Shown: positions 1 through 9,446, counted from the first letter of the stretch. The stretch: 64,000 nt of DNA from Bryobacterales bacterium (GCA_020854055.1 JADZGD010000044.1:124001-188000); one strand, 5' to 3'. Notes: generated by a model not told the origin, from the sequence alone. Numbers and translations are program-made.

Positions 1-1
1 T

Positions 2-478
2 CCGGCGCACGATGCATCGCTGGAGTGGGCGCTGATGCTGCTCTCGGTGGCGATTGCCATTGGCGGCATCCTGCTGGCCTACTATCTGTATCTGAAGCGG
101 CCGCGGATTCCCGGCATATTGCAGGAGTGGGCCCCCGGACTCCACCGCGTGTTACTCAACAAGTGGTACGTGGACGAAATCTACGATTTCCTGTTTGTCA
201 ATGGCCTGGGCAAGGGCTTCGGTTCGCTGCTGAGCGGCGTGGACCGGGTGGTGGTGGACGGGGGCGTGAACGGCGCGGGGTGGCTGACGCGCTTTGCAGG
301 AACGGTTTCCAGTTGGTGGGACCGGTGGGTTATCGACGGCGCGGTGCGCCTGGGATCGTTCCTGGTGAAGGTCTCCTCCTATCCGGTCCGGGTGGTGCAG
401 ACCGGATATGTGCAGGCGTACGCGCTGGTATTTGTGCTGGGCCTGCTGGCCTTCTTCGGATATTACGTGAGCCGGTAA
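2..478 (+). CDS. nuoL: NADH-quinone oxidoreductase subunit L, C-terminal part
   Basis: The reading frame is open from the window edge and encodes about 158 residues of the C-terminus of NuoL, an antiporter-like membrane subunit of respiratory complex I that takes part in proton pumping. Visible are a hydrophobic helix near the start, the amphipathic stretch with LLNKWYVDEIYD that is typical of the NuoL tail, and a last transmembrane helix before the stop. The N-terminal three quarters, including the pumping channel, lie outside the window. nuoM starts 4 nt after the stop, so the two are in one operon. Family assignment is secure from the tail motif plus the nuoM neighbour. Confidence 0.93.
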   Translation, partial: PAHDASLEWALMLLSVAIAIGGILLAYYLYLKRPRIPGILQEWAPGLHRVLLNKWYVDEIYDFLFVNGLGKGFGSLLSGVDRVVVDGGVNGAGWLTRFAGTVSSWWDRWVIDGAVRLGSFLVKVSSYPVRVVQTGYVQAYALVFVLGLLAFFGYYVSR

Positions 479-482
479 GAAT

Positions 483-2030
483 ATGAGCGGGCACTTACTA
501 AGTATTGTGCTGTTTACGCCGCTGGCGGGGATGTTACTGCTGCTGCTGATCCCCTCGTCCAAGGCGGCGCTGTTGAAACTGTGGGCTAACGTGGTGGCGG
601 TGGCCGGGTTCCTGGTTTCGATTCCCCTGGTCTGCCGGTTCAATCAGAGCCTGGGCGGTTTCCAGTATGTCGAGAAGGCGGATTGGATTCCTTCGCTCGG
701 CGTGAAGTATTACATCGGAATGGACGGCATCAGCCTGCTGCTGGTGATGCTGACCACCGTGCTGGGCGTGGTGGCGGTGCTTTGTTCCTGGAGCGCGGTG
801 GAGCACCGGCTGAAGGAATACTACGCCATGCTGCTGCTGTTGCAGACCGGCATGATCGGCGTATTCATCTCGCTCGATTTTTTCCTGTTCTACGTTTTCT
901 GGGAACTGGTGCTGGTGCCGATGTATTTTTTGATCGGCGTGTGGGGCGGCCCGCGAAAGCTCTATGCGGCGATCAAGTTCTTCCTGTACACGCTCGCCGG
1001 CAGCGTGCTGATGCTGCTGGGCATCCTGACGCTCTACTTCCAGCACTTCCAGCAGTTTGGCTACTACACCTTCGACATTTCCGAACTGATGAAGCTGAAC
1101 CTGCCGATGGGTCTGCAACAGTGGGTCTTCTGGGCCTTCTTCATCGGCTTTGCGATCAAGGTCCCGATGTTTCCGTTCCACACCTGGCTGCCCGACGCGC
1201 ACGTGGAAGCTCCCACTGCCGGCTCGGTAATTCTGGCTGGTGTGCTGCTGAAGATGGGCACTTACGGCTTTCTCCGCTTCTCGCTGCCGCTGCTGCCCAA
1301 GGCCTCGGTGGATCAGACGATTGTTCAGATTCTGGCGGTGCTCTCGATTATCGGCATCATCTACGGCGCGCTGGTCAGCCTGATGCAGAAGGACTGGAAG
1401 AAGCTGGTGGCCTACTCCTCGGTGAGTCACCTGGGATTCTGCACGCTGGGCATCTTCGCGCTGAATCCGAACGGCATCACCGGCAGCGTAATTCAGCAGG
1501 TGAATCACGGCATCTCCACCGGCATGCTCTTCCTGGTGGTGGGCGTCGTTTACGAACGGCGTCACACGCGGGAGATCAAGGAATACGGCGGTCTGGCGCA
1601 CGTGATGCCGGTTTATTCGGTAATCTTCGCGATCGCGATGCTCTCGTCGGCCGGCCTGCCGCTGCTCAACGGCTTCGTCGGTGAGTTCACCATTCTGCAG
1701 GGCGCATTTGAGGCCAATCGGATCTGGGCGGCATTCGCCGTCAGCGGCGTAGTGTTGGGCGCGGCCTACTTGTTGTGGCTGTATCAGCGAACGATGTTGG
1801 GCCAGATCACCAACCTGAAGAACCTGTCTCTCAAGGATGTGAACCTCCGGGAGATGGCCGTTTTTGCGCCGCTGCTGATCTGGGCGCTGTGGATCGGCGT
1901 CTACCCGAAGCCGTATTTCGACGTACTGGAAAAACCGGTGGCGGAGATTGTCCAGCGCGTGCGGCCCGATTACTATCGCGTCCGGGCGCCGATGGTTACG
2001 GCCGGATTGGGGGAGGCCAACGCGCGATGA
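483..2030 (+). CDS. nuoM: NADH-quinone oxidoreductase subunit M
   Basis: A 515-residue polytopic membrane protein of normal NuoM length. NuoM is one of the three antiporter-like proton-pumping subunits of complex I. The key charged residues are present: a glutamate in FWELVLVPM near residue 141 and a lysine in FAIKVPMFP near residue 226, followed by the PFHTWLPDAH signature (231-240). The start ATG lies 4 nt after nuoL, and the stop overlaps the nuoN start in an ATGA, so translation is probably coupled. Nothing unusual is visible in the protein. Confidence 0.97.
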   Translation: MSGHLLSIVLFTPLAGMLLLLLIPSSKAALLKLWANVVAVAGFLVSIPLVCRFNQSLGGFQYVEKADWIPSLGVKYYIGMDGISLLLVMLTTVLGVVAVLCSWSAVEHRLKEYYAMLLLLQTGMIGVFISLDFFLFYVFWELVLVPMYFLIGVWGGPRKLYAAIKFFLYTLAGSVLMLLGILTLYFQHFQQFGYYTFDISELMKLNLPMGLQQWVFWAFFIGFAIKVPMFPFHTWLPDAHVEAPTAGSVILAGVLLKMGTYGFLRFSLPLLPKASVDQTIVQILAVLSIIGIIYGALVSLMQKDWKKLVAYSSVSHLGFCTLGIFALNPNGITGSVIQQVNHGISTGMLFLVVGVVYERRHTREIKEYGGLAHVMPVYSVIFAIAMLSSAGLPLLNGFVGEFTILQGAFEANRIWAAFAVSGVVLGAAYLLWLYQRTMLGQITNLKNLSLKDVNLREMAVFAPLLIWALWIGVYPKPYFDVLEKPVAEIVQRVRPDYYRVRAPMVTAGLGEANAR

Positions 2031-3496
2031 GCGAGTTCTATACAAGCACGGATCATTTTGTTCTGGTGCCGGCGCTGCTGCTGGCGCTGTTTGGCTGTTT
2101 CGTGCTGCTGGCCGATTTCCTGGTTTTCCCGCGCCCCAAGCACCGGCGGTATGTGGTGATCCTGGTGGCGCTGGGCGAGGCATTTACCGGCGCCGCGCTG
2201 TGGAGGCAGCACAGTTTTCTTTCCGCTCACGATTTAGCCAGCGTTTCGGCCTTTCACGGTTCGCTGGTAGTGGACGGCATGTCCATTTTCTTCAACTGGA
2301 TCTTCATCGCCGCCGTGCTGCTGGTGGCGCTGGTCTCCTACCGCTATCTGGAGACCGAGCAGGAACATCGCGCCGAATACTACGGCCTGATGATGCTGGC
2401 CCAGTGCGGCATGTTTTTCCTGGCCGCGGGTACGGACCTGGTGACGCTGTTCGTCGGCCTGGAGCTGATGGCGGTCAGCTTTTACGTAATGGTGGGCTTC
2501 CTGCGGCGCGACAAGCGGTCGAACGAAGCGGCCATGAAGTACCTGCTGCTGGGAGCTTTTTCGAGCGGCTTCCTGGTGTACGGCTTTTCGCTGCTCTATG
2601 GGCTGTGCGGCTCCACGCGGCTGGATCGGATCGGCGAAGCGGTCACCGAACGCGGCCCGTTCGACCCTATCGTCTTTCTGGCCCTGACGACCACGGCCGT
2701 CGGGTTGTTGTTCAAAGTTTCGGCGGCGCCGTTTCACATGTGGGCGCCCGACGCCTATGAAGGCGCTCCCACCACGGTGACCGCATTTTTGGCGGTGGGT
2801 TCCAAGGCGGCCTCGTTCGCTTTCCTGATGCGGATGTTCCTATACCCGCTGGCCGGCGCGCGGCCGGCGTGGGAGCCGATTTTGATTGGAGTGGCTATTC
2901 TCAGCATGACCGTGGGTAACCTGGCGGCGATCACCCAGAACAACCTCAAGCGCCTGCTGGCCTACAGTTCGGTGTCTCACGCCGGATACATTCTTTTGGG
3001 CCTGGTGGCCGGCAACGAGACGGGCATCAAGGGCATGGCGGTGTACATCCTGGTGTACCTCTTCATGACGCTGGGCGCGTTTCTGGTGGTGGTGGCGCTG
3101 CGGCGGAAGGACCTGGCGGGGGAGGATGTCGACGATCTGGCCGGCCTGATTCACAAGAGCCCGGTCGAGGCCGTGCTGATGCTGATCTTCATGTTGAGCC
3201 TGGCGGGGATACCGCCCACGGCGGGCTTCATCGGGAAGTATTTCATCTTCCTGTCGCTGATTGAAACCGGGCACTATGTGCTGGCGGTGGTGGCGACGCT
3301 GTATGTGGCGGTGGCCATCTACTACTACTTCCGCATCGTGAAGAGTATGTTCGTTGGCGAGATGACCGACACGGTACCGCTGATGGGCGGTTTCGGAATG
3401 CGGATCGCGCTGGGAGTGACCGGGGTGCTGACGCTGCTGATCGGCGTCTATCCGGAGCCGTTCCTCCAATTCGCGCAGACGTCGCTGGGCCGCTGA
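2027..3496 (+). CDS. nuoN: NADH-quinone oxidoreductase subunit N
   Basis: 489 residues when started at the ATG that overlaps the nuoM stop (ATGA). A longer open frame exists upstream but lies inside nuoM and is rejected. The protein has about fourteen predicted transmembrane helices, the glutamate in the GLELMAVSFY helix (near residue 146), and the motif FKVSAAPFHMWAPDAYEGAPT that is conserved in NuoN/NDH-2 subunits. It forms the third antiporter-like proton channel of complex I. nuoH follows after 15 nt, in a non-canonical position. Confidence 0.97.
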   Translation: MSEFYTSTDHFVLVPALLLALFGCFVLLADFLVFPRPKHRRYVVILVALGEAFTGAALWRQHSFLSAHDLASVSAFHGSLVVDGMSIFFNWIFIAAVLLVALVSYRYLETEQEHRAEYYGLMMLAQCGMFFLAAGTDLVTLFVGLELMAVSFYVMVGFLRRDKRSNEAAMKYLLLGAFSSGFLVYGFSLLYGLCGSTRLDRIGEAVTERGPFDPIVFLALTTTAVGLLFKVSAAPFHMWAPDAYEGAPTTVTAFLAVGSKAASFAFLMRMFLYPLAGARPAWEPILIGVAILSMTVGNLAAITQNNLKRLLAYSSVSHAGYILLGLVAGNETGIKGMAVYILVYLFMTLGAFLVVVALRRKDLAGEDVDDLAGLIHKSPVEAVLMLIFMLSLAGIPPTAGFIGKYFIFLSLIETGHYVLAVVATLYVAVAIYYYFRIVKSMFVGEMTDTVPLMGGFGMRIALGVTGVLTLLIGVYPEPFLQFAQTSLGR

Positions 3497-3511
3497 TGAG
3501 GCTGATTTGAT

Positions 3512-4690
3512 ATGCAGGCGATTTATCAGAGTCCTTTGTTTCTACCGCTGGTGATGACGGTGGTGATCATCGGCGTATTTCCGCTGCTGGCAGGCTACAT
3601 CGTGCTGGTGGAGCGCAAGGTGCTGGCCGATTTCCAGGTGCGGCTGGGACCGATGCGAGTGGGGCCGCACGGCCTGCTGCAGCCCATCGCCGATGCGCTG
3701 AAACTGCTGCTTAAAGAAGACATCATCCCCACCAACGCCGACAAGTTCATTTTCTGGATGGCGCCGGTAATCTCCACCTTCACCGCCCTGACGGCGTTCG
3801 CCGTGCTGCCGTTCACCGAACAACTGCGGGTGGCTGACGTCAACGTCGGCCTGCTGGTGGTGAGTGCCATGTCGTCGGTGGGCATCCTGGGGATCATCCT
3901 CGGCGGTTGGGCCTCCAACAGCCACTATCCGTTGCTTGGGGGGTTGCGCAGCGCGGCGCAGTTGGTGAGTTACGAAGTGGCGCTGGGCCTGGCGCTGGTC
4001 TCCGGCGTGATGTCGGCCGGAACGCTGAGCATGGTGGGCATTGTGAAGACGCAACTGGCGCGCGGCGTCTGGGGCGCATTCGATAACTTCGGTTTCATGC
4101 TGGTGCCCTTTGTGATTTATATCATTGCGGCCACGGCCGAAACCAACCGCGCGCCGTTCGATCTGCCGGAGGCCGAATCGGAGCTGGTCGCCGGGTTCCA
4201 CACCGAGTACAGCGGATTCCGTTGGGCGCTTTACTTTCTGGCCGAGTACGCCAACATCTTCGTGGTATCGAGTGTCGCGGTGACGCTATTTCTGGGCGGC
4301 TGGCTACGCCCCTTTCCAAGCGTGAAGTGGCTTGAAATTCCACTGAATTACGGCGTTCCGGTACTGCTGTTTGCCGGCTCCGGAGTGGCTAGTTTCCCGC
4401 TGGCGAAACGGCTGAAAAGCCACATCCACCGGGTCGGACTCATTGGGATGGCGATGCTGCTGGTTCTGCTCGGACTGTTGTTGCTGGTCCCGGCGGTAAA
4501 CGCGGCGGTGGCCGGCTTCTTCTGGTTCTTCGTGAAGGTCTCATCGCTGGTCTACCTGATGATCTGGTTTCGTGGAACCTTCCCCCGTTTCCGCTATGAC
4601 CAGTTGATGAACATCGGCTGGAAATGGCTGATCCCGATCGGCATGGGCTGCATCCTGGTGAACGCCCTGCTCGGATTGGCCGGCGCGTAA
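3512..4690 (+). CDS. nuoH: NADH-quinone oxidoreductase subunit H
   Basis: 392 residues; the quinone-site membrane subunit of complex I, linking the peripheral arm to the proton pumps. The signatures are clear: ERKVLADFQVRLGPMRVGPHG near residues 34-54 and the quinone-cavity loop ETNRAPFDLPEAESELVAGF followed by TEYSG. In the usual nuo order nuoH lies between nuoG and nuoI; here it follows nuoN and seems to end the operon, because the next gene has its own ribosome site and a 122-nt gap. An internal rearrangement of the nuo cluster is therefore likely. Confidence 0.96.
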   Translation: MQAIYQSPLFLPLVMTVVIIGVFPLLAGYIVLVERKVLADFQVRLGPMRVGPHGLLQPIADALKLLLKEDIIPTNADKFIFWMAPVISTFTALTAFAVLPFTEQLRVADVNVGLLVVSAMSSVGILGIILGGWASNSHYPLLGGLRSAAQLVSYEVALGLALVSGVMSAGTLSMVGIVKTQLARGVWGAFDNFGFMLVPFVIYIIAATAETNRAPFDLPEAESELVAGFHTEYSGFRWALYFLAEYANIFVVSSVAVTLFLGGWLRPFPSVKWLEIPLNYGVPVLLFAGSGVASFPLAKRLKSHIHRVGLIGMAMLLVLLGLLLLVPAVNAAVAGFFWFFVKVSSLVYLMIWFRGTFPRFRYDQLMNIGWKWLIPIGMGCILVNALLGLAGA

Positions 4691-4733
4691 CCGCCACCGG
4701 CTCCGGCGCACTCTCCTGGCAACATAATCCCTG

Positions 4734-4762
4734 TTGCGCGCATCTTACTGATGGAGTATCTG
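4734..4762 (+). promoter_or_regulatory. Possible sigma-70 promoter for the BON-domain gene
   Basis: In the nuoH-BON gap a TTGCGC hexamer at 4734-4739 is followed after 17 nt by TATCTG at 4757-4762. Spacing is ideal but the match to consensus is moderate. The same hexamer pair style (TTGCGC / TATCTT) occurs before the lysine riboswitch at 50161. Weak support; it would give a leader of about 45 nt. Confidence 0.3.
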
Positions 4763-4812
4763 GAATTGAGTTTCCGATGCGACTTGAAGCTGGATCTGTT
4801 CAGGAGGCCAAC

Positions 4813-5364
4813 GTGAGCATCTACACTACAACCGCCATTATGGCTGGCGCATTGTTGCTGGTACCCGCCGGTCTTTCCGCCAAGGAAAAAAAGCCTCAGT
4901 CCGAACGTCCCGCGCAGCCGATGACCCGGCTGGAGCGTGAAATACGTCACGAACTGGTAACGCTTCCGTTCTACGGTGTGTTCGACAACCTCGCTTTTCG
5001 CCTGGATGGGGGCAATGTGACGCTCCTGGGGCAAGTGACGCGGCCCACGCTGAAGAGTTCGGCCGAGCGCGTGGTGAAAAATGTGGAAGGTGTTACCGGC
5101 GTTACGAACAAGATTGAAGTGTTGCCGCTATCCACCATGGACGACCAGATCCGCATGGCGACTTACCGCGCCATTTACAGCCATCCGCAGCTCAACCGTT
5201 ACGCGCTGAGAGCAATTCCTCCGATTCACATTATCGTCAGGAATGGAGCGGTTACACTGGACGGCGCGGTATCCACGGAGGCCGACAAGAACCTGGCCGG
5301 AATCCAGGCCCAGTCGGTGCCGAACGTATTCTCGGTTACGAACAATCTGCGCGTCGAACCCTGA
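4813..5364 (+). CDS. Secreted protein with two BON domains
   Basis: The chosen start is GTG at 4813, because AGGAGG lies at 4802-4807 with a 5-nt spacer; an in-frame ATG at 4777 has no ribosome site. The resulting 183-residue protein begins with a signal peptide (hydrophobic TTTAIMAGALLLVPAGLSA), followed by two BON modules at about 45-105 and 110-180. In each a hydrophobic strand pair surrounds a NVTLLGQV or AVTLDGAV motif, as in OsmY/Kbp-type proteins. BON domains bind phospholipids or membranes and are linked to envelope stress. It probably acts in the periplasm. It converges on the DUF2461 gene. Confidence 0.85.
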   Translation: MSIYTTTAIMAGALLLVPAGLSAKEKKPQSERPAQPMTRLEREIRHELVTLPFYGVFDNLAFRLDGGNVTLLGQVTRPTLKSSAERVVKNVEGVTGVTNKIEVLPLSTMDDQIRMATYRAIYSHPQLNRYALRAIPPIHIIVRNGAVTLDGAVSTEADKNLAGIQAQSVPNVFSVTNNLRVEP

Positions 5365-5380
5365 CGGCCGACCGGGTTGA

Positions 5381-6088
5381 CTACAGCAGAATCTCGTTGC
5401 TACGCTTCAGCGCCGCCAGAGGCTCGTTGAGAAACTCTACCATTGGCGTCAGGGCGCGGAATCGAATCAACAGAGCATCCAGGATTTCCGGCGAAGCCGC
5501 CAACTCCGGTTCGAATGTCCGGTAGATGAGCCACTGTTTGTAGCGGAGCAGGTCGAGTGCCGGATGGCCGGGAGCGAAGCCTTTCGGTGCGCGGGTCAAT
5601 CGTTCGCCCTGTAGCTCGCCCAACAGCGATCCGAGACGCCGCCCGGTGACGATCCGGCGGAACTTTTCGTGATTGGCGGCGATGTGGGCGCGCACTGCCG
5701 ACAACTGCCCGGCCGACGGCATGTAGAGTCCACCGGCGATCTCTACTCCTTTGTGGGAGACAGCGAAGAAAAGTCCGGCGCATGAGTTCTTTTCCAGGTT
5801 GCGGGGATAGAACAGAGCGGCCTGGTGCGTCTTATACGGCGCTTTATTGGCGCTGAAACGCGTGTCGCGATAAATGCGGTAGACGGCTTTCCCGGGATCG
5901 GTGACGTAATCCGGAGCAAACCGCAACATGCGCCGGTTGATGGCCTCGATGAGCGTGTACATCGGGGCCTTGACCTTCTCTTCGTAAATCGCTTTCCGCC
6001 TCTGAAACCACTCCCGGTTGTTATGCTTTTCCAGGCCGCGAAAGAAAATGTCCAGTTCGGCCGGGAATCCGGCAAAGTCGGTTTTCAT
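5381..6088 (-). CDS. DUF2461 (TIGR02453) family protein
   Basis: 235 residues from the ATG at 6088, which is preceded by CAGGA. The N-terminus (FPAELDIFFRGLEKHNNREWFQRRKAIYEE) and the later VYRIYRDTRFSANKAPYKTHQAA block are the family hallmark; the catalytic or binding role of this widespread family is unknown. No signal peptide or membrane segment is seen, so it is likely cytoplasmic. It diverges from murB with only 28 nt between the start codons, and that gap holds a TATAAT usable in both directions. Confidence 0.85.
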   Translation of the reverse strand: MKTDFAGFPAELDIFFRGLEKHNNREWFQRRKAIYEEKVKAPMYTLIEAINRRMLRFAPDYVTDPGKAVYRIYRDTRFSANKAPYKTHQAALFYPRNLEKNSCAGLFFAVSHKGVEIAGGLYMPSAGQLSAVRAHIAANHEKFRRIVTGRRLGSLLGELQGERLTRAPKGFAPGHPALDLLRYKQWLIYRTFEPELAASPEILDALLIRFRALTPMVEFLNEPLAALKRSNEILL

Positions 6089-6102
6089 TCCTGGTGGTCC
6101 TT

Positions 6103-6108
6103 TATAAT
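6103..6108 (+). promoter_or_regulatory. -10 element of murB, suggesting a leaderless mRNA
   Basis: A perfect TATAAT lies 8 nt before the murB ATG. A transcript starting 7-8 nt downstream of it would begin at or next to the start codon. No Shine-Dalgarno sequence lies in between. The -35 region (TTTTC around 6082-6086) is poor. The reverse strand reads TTATAA and could serve the divergent gene. Confidence 0.5.
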
Positions 6109-6116
6109 TCAGTGAG

Positions 6117-7082
6117 ATGCTTCGAATCGAGGAGACCGCCCGGTGTCTCCGCTCCATTCCCAAGGTAACTGTTTTGGAACAGGCTCCGCTGGCGGCTTAC
6201 ACCCGCTTTGGTATCGGAGGGCCGGCCGATATCCTGGCTGAAACGGCCGATCCGGAAGCGTTTGTCGAAGCACTGCGCGTGATCCGCCCGAGTGGCGCGC
6301 CATTCGTGGTAATCGGCGGCGGAACGAATCTGATTGTGGCCGACGAGGGGTTTCGTGGCGTTGTGCTGCGGTTGACCGCCGGCCGGATTACGGCCGATGG
6401 CGGACGGGTCGTGGCGCAATCGGGCGCAGTGCTGCAAGGGCTGGTGGATTTCACGGTCGGCCGCGGGCTGAAGGGGTTGGAGACATTGGCTGGAATTCCG
6501 GGCTGGGTAGGTGGGGCGGTCTACGGGAACGCGGGCGCATATGGGCACTCCATCTCCGAACGGATCTCGGCCGTAACGTTTATCGATGGCGAACAGTTGC
6601 GGACGGTGTCGAACGAAGTCTGCCAGTTCCGTTACCGGAGCAGCCTGTTCAAGCGGTACAAGGATTGGATCATCGTCTCGGCCGAGTTGTCATTGGAAAC
6701 GGCCGGCAGAGACGAATTGCGTCGCGTGTCGGATGAGATCGTAACCGTTCGCAACCGCAAGTTTCCACCCTCCATGAAGTGTGCCGGCAGTATCTTCAAG
6801 AACCTGCTCTCGGCCGAACTGCCGCCCGCGCTGGCAGCCTCCGTGCCGGCGGCGGCAGTGCGTGAAGGGAAGGTCCCGGCAGCCTACTTTCTGGAGCGGG
6901 TGGGAGCCAAAGGCATCGCGTTGGGGCAGATCCGGGTGGCCGGCTACCACGCAAACCTGGTCTATAACGAGGGCGGTGGAACGGCGGCAGACCTGAGGAC
7001 GCTGGTGGAGATGCTAAAACGGCGGGTGTGGGAGCGTTTCCACCTGGCTCTCGAGGAAGAAGTGCAGTACGTGGGCTTCTGA
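6117..7082 (+). CDS. murB: UDP-N-acetylenolpyruvoylglucosamine reductase
   Basis: MurB reduces UDP-GlcNAc-enolpyruvate to UDP-MurNAc with NADPH and FAD, the second committed step of peptidoglycan precursor synthesis in the cytoplasm. The 321 residues show the FAD-binding YTRFGIGGPAD (28-38), VIGGGTNLIV (65-74) and the GIPGWVGGAVYGNAGAYG loop (126-143). The catalytic serine is in CAGSIFKN (Ser225), the substrate-binding arginine in FRYRSS, and a C-terminal glutamate cluster sits in ALEEEVQYVGF. The start ATG has no ribosome site and may be leaderless. Converges on malQ with a 26-nt gap. Confidence 0.95.
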   Translation: MLRIEETARCLRSIPKVTVLEQAPLAAYTRFGIGGPADILAETADPEAFVEALRVIRPSGAPFVVIGGGTNLIVADEGFRGVVLRLTAGRITADGGRVVAQSGAVLQGLVDFTVGRGLKGLETLAGIPGWVGGAVYGNAGAYGHSISERISAVTFIDGEQLRTVSNEVCQFRYRSSLFKRYKDWIIVSAELSLETAGRDELRRVSDEIVTVRNRKFPPSMKCAGSIFKNLLSAELPPALAASVPAAAVREGKVPAAYFLERVGAKGIALGQIRVAGYHANLVYNEGGGTAADLRTLVEMLKRRVWERFHLALEEEVQYVGF

Positions 7083-7108
7083 CCGGATTCGGGGTGGTTT
7101 GCAACCGG

Positions 7109-9358
7109 TTAGCGCGCGCGCCCGCTCTGCTGGATCCAATTACGCGCCATCCGGTTGAAATCGAGCGCAGCCGGCAGCGTCTGAAGTTCCTCGACGGTGT
7201 AGCGCATTTTCCGGCGCCAGTTGGGGTACTCGCTGGTGCTTCCGGGCAGGTTCTGCTGCTCGGTCTCCTTGGTCAAGTCCTCCTGGTTCAGAATGAGCAG
7301 CGTGGAACGGGTATTGGCCAGGAAGCCTACCACGGCATTGTGGAGTTCGCCGGTATACTCCGGTATCTCGCCCGCGTTGCGCGGGAACCCGTCCGGCAGC
7401 AGGTTCAGACTGAGCAGCACATCGAGCAGCCTCTGCTTTTCCACGCTGCGCGAGGCCAGTTGATCGTGGTAGGCGGCTTCTGGAATCAGGCCGGCGCCGA
7501 AGCGGGCCTCGATGTCGCGGCCGAGCCAGAAGCCGGCCAGCGTCGGCAGGTCGTGCGTGGTGCCGGAAACCAGCGCCTGCCCGGGATACTCCGATGGCAA
7601 CTGGAACGAGCCGTCGCTGTGTTTTTCGAAGTAGAGCAGGCGGTAGCTGAGAATGCCGAAGCGTGCCAGTTCCTCTCGAACCCAGGGCTCCACCGTACCC
7701 AGGTCCTCTCCGATCACCACAAACCGGCCGCGGACGCTCTCGAGGGCCAGAATGTGCAGCAGGTTTTGCCAGTGGTCCCGGACGTAGGTTCCGGCGGCGG
7801 CCGTCAGTCCGTCCGGTATCCAGAACAGCCGGAAGAACCGCATCACGTGATCGATGCGCAGCGCGCCGCCGTGGCGTGCGTTCTTGCGGATGGAATCGGC
7901 AAACAGGCGGTAGCCATCGGCCTCGTGCCAGGCGGTGTTGGGGGGAGGAAAGCCCCAGTCCTGGCCATTGGGCGAGAAGTCATCGGGCGGGGAGCCCACA
8001 CGGCATCCGGAAACGAAAGCATCGGGGTGGGACCAGAGGTCGGCGCCGAAGCGGTCGGTCGCCAGCGCCAGATCGTGGTAAAGTCCCAGCGGCAATTTTT
8101 TTGCCGCAGCGTATTCCGCGGCCGCCCGGAGTTGGACGTCGATCTGCCATTGGACATACTTGTGAAACAGCACGCCGCGCCGGCGTTCGCGGGCGAACTC
8201 CACGGTGGCCGCCGACGCGGGATCGCGATAGTCCCGTGGCCAGCCGGGCCAATTCCAGATGTCTGGATTGCGGCGGTGAATTGCCTCGTCCAGGGTGGCA
8301 TGAACGGCGAAACGGTCCAGCAGGCCGCCTTCGGCTTCGGCCCAGGCCTGGAACTGTCTGGCTCGCGCGGTTGCCGCCGCCAGTTCCGTCTGAAACTGGC
8401 GGAAGGCGAGCCGGAGAAAAAGCAACTTCCATCGCGCCACGCGCTCATATTCGACGAATTCGGAGTTGCGCAACGCTTCGAGTTCCTTCCGTATCCGGTC
8501 CGTGGCCAGTAACCGGCGGGCGATGGGAGAGGACTGGAGGTCCTCGATCCGCTCGACGTCGAGATACAGATAGTTCCGGTAGTAGGCGCAGTTGGGCAGA
8601 TAAGGGCTAGTGTTGTAGGGCTGGCGGTTGGCGATGGAGTGCAGCGGATTCAGCCCCAGGAAGGAGCCGCCCACCGCGTCGCCCACCCAGTCGATGAGGG
8701 GAAACAGATCGCTGAAATCGCCGCAGCCCCAGTTGCGCTTCGACCGCACCCCCCACAAGGAAACGGCCACTCCGGCCAACCTCCGGTCCCGTCCGATACC
8801 GTCGGGCAGCCAGGCTCGATTGGGAGCGATGATCAGGCGGGTGTTCGATTCCCGATCGCCGAGCGCGATGGCGGCGTGATGGTACCCAAGTGGCAGCACG
8901 CCCAGCGGAATCTGCTTGCGCACGAAGCGCGTGTCGCGAACGGTGGCCGTGCCATGGTCCGGAAGCTCGGCCAGATCGATCGTCCGTTGTTCCGGCGGCT
9001 GGTCTTCGTAATGGAGGGTTAGCCGTAAACATTCGCCGGCGAGCGCTTCCGGTACGCTGATCGGAAGCGTGGGGGCCGGTTCGGCGGCCAGGATGAGCAC
9101 CGGGGGTGAGATTTGCGACCATTCGCGCCACAAACGCTCCTCGAGCGCAGCATTCAACGATTCTTCGGAAGAGGCGTCGACGCCGAGCGAATGCAGAATC
9201 GCACATTCGACCTCGGGCCCGGTCTGATGCCGGCAGCCCCATATATCCCAGTATTCCCGCTCGATTCCCCAGGCTTCGGCGGCTCGGGTGAGTGCCTCGG
9301 CATAACTTCCGGCGGCGCGGAACGACACCATCGGTTCCAGCGTTGTGCGTTGTGGCAT
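7109..9358 (-). CDS. malQ: 4-alpha-glucanotransferase (amylomaltase, GH77)
   Basis: 749 residues from the ATG at 9358; the frame extends upstream but enters the intergenic operator region. MalQ transfers alpha-1,4-glucan segments during maltodextrin and glycogen metabolism. The GH77 catalytic triad is visible: nucleophile Asp503 in [10 protein letters not shown], acid/base Glu551 in IGEDLG, and Asp603 in [10 protein letters not shown]. The 48- and 52-residue spacings match the E. coli enzyme (448/496/548). The first 150 or so residues form the extra N-terminal domain of long bacterial MalQ proteins. It diverges from nuoB across an 88-nt gap holding a large inverted repeat. Confidence 0.95.
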   Translation of the reverse strand: MPQRTTLEPMVSFRAAGSYAEALTRAAEAWGIEREYWDIWGCRHQTGPEVECAILHSLGVDASSEESLNAALEERLWREWSQISPPVLILAAEPAPTLPISVPEALAGECLRLTLHYEDQPPEQRTIDLAELPDHGTATVRDTRFVRKQIPLGVLPLGYHHAAIALGDRESNTRLIIAPNRAWLPDGIGRDRRLAGVAVSLWGVRSKRNWGCGDFSDLFPLIDWVGDAVGGSFLGLNPLHSIANRQPYNTSPYLPNCAYYRNYLYLDVERIEDLQSSPIARRLLATDRIRKELEALRNSEFVEYERVARWKLLFLRLAFRQFQTELAAATARARQFQAWAEAEGGLLDRFAVHATLDEAIHRRNPDIWNWPGWPRDYRDPASAATVEFARERRRGVLFHKYVQWQIDVQLRAAAEYAAAKKLPLGLYHDLALATDRFGADLWSHPDAFVSGCRVGSPPDDFSPNGQDWGFPPPNTAWHEADGYRLFADSIRKNARHGGALRIDHVMRFFRLFWIPDGLTAAAGTYVRDHWQNLLHILALESVRGRFVVIGEDLGTVEPWVREELARFGILSYRLLYFEKHSDGSFQLPSEYPGQALVSGTTHDLPTLAGFWLGRDIEARFGAGLIPEAAYHDQLASRSVEKQRLLDVLLSLNLLPDGFPRNAGEIPEYTGELHNAVVGFLANTRSTLLILNQEDLTKETEQQNLPGSTSEYPNWRRKMRYTVEELQTLPAALDFNRMARNWIQQSGRAR

Positions 9359-9395
9359 GATCGGTCTTTCGGAAAGCGGGCGGCTCAGGGTCGAA

Positions 9396-9417
9396 ACGTT
9401 CGAATGCATCCGAACGT
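9396..9417. promoter_or_regulatory. 22-bp near-palindrome between malQ and nuoB, candidate operator
   Basis: The half-sites ACGTTCG (9396-9402) and CGAACGT (9411-9417) are exact reverse complements, and the centre contains the palindrome ATGCAT (9404-9409); only one symmetric pair (9403/9410) is mismatched. It lies midway between the divergent starts and covers the place where a -35 for nuoB would be. This looks like a dimeric regulator site. The cognate regulator is not in the window. Confidence 0.5.
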
Positions 9418-9433
9418 GGGATACTAAAACCAG

Positions 9434-9439
9434 TATACA
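9434..9439 (+). promoter_or_regulatory. -10-like hexamer before nuoB
   Basis: TATACA lies 7 nt before the nuoB ATG and there is no Shine-Dalgarno sequence in the gap, the same layout as in front of murB and the metE-like gene. The -35 position overlaps the 22-bp inverted repeat. Suggests a leaderless transcript. Confidence 0.4.
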
Positions 9440-9446
9440 GAACACC

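Noticed and set aside
534..2183. 549-codon minus-strand frame opposite nuoM
   Set aside because: Shadow of nuoM in GC-rich DNA; low-complexity His/Gln/Arg product without homology.
7028..8512. 494-codon plus-strand frame opposite malQ
   Set aside because: Shadow of malQ, whose catalytic residues are intact.
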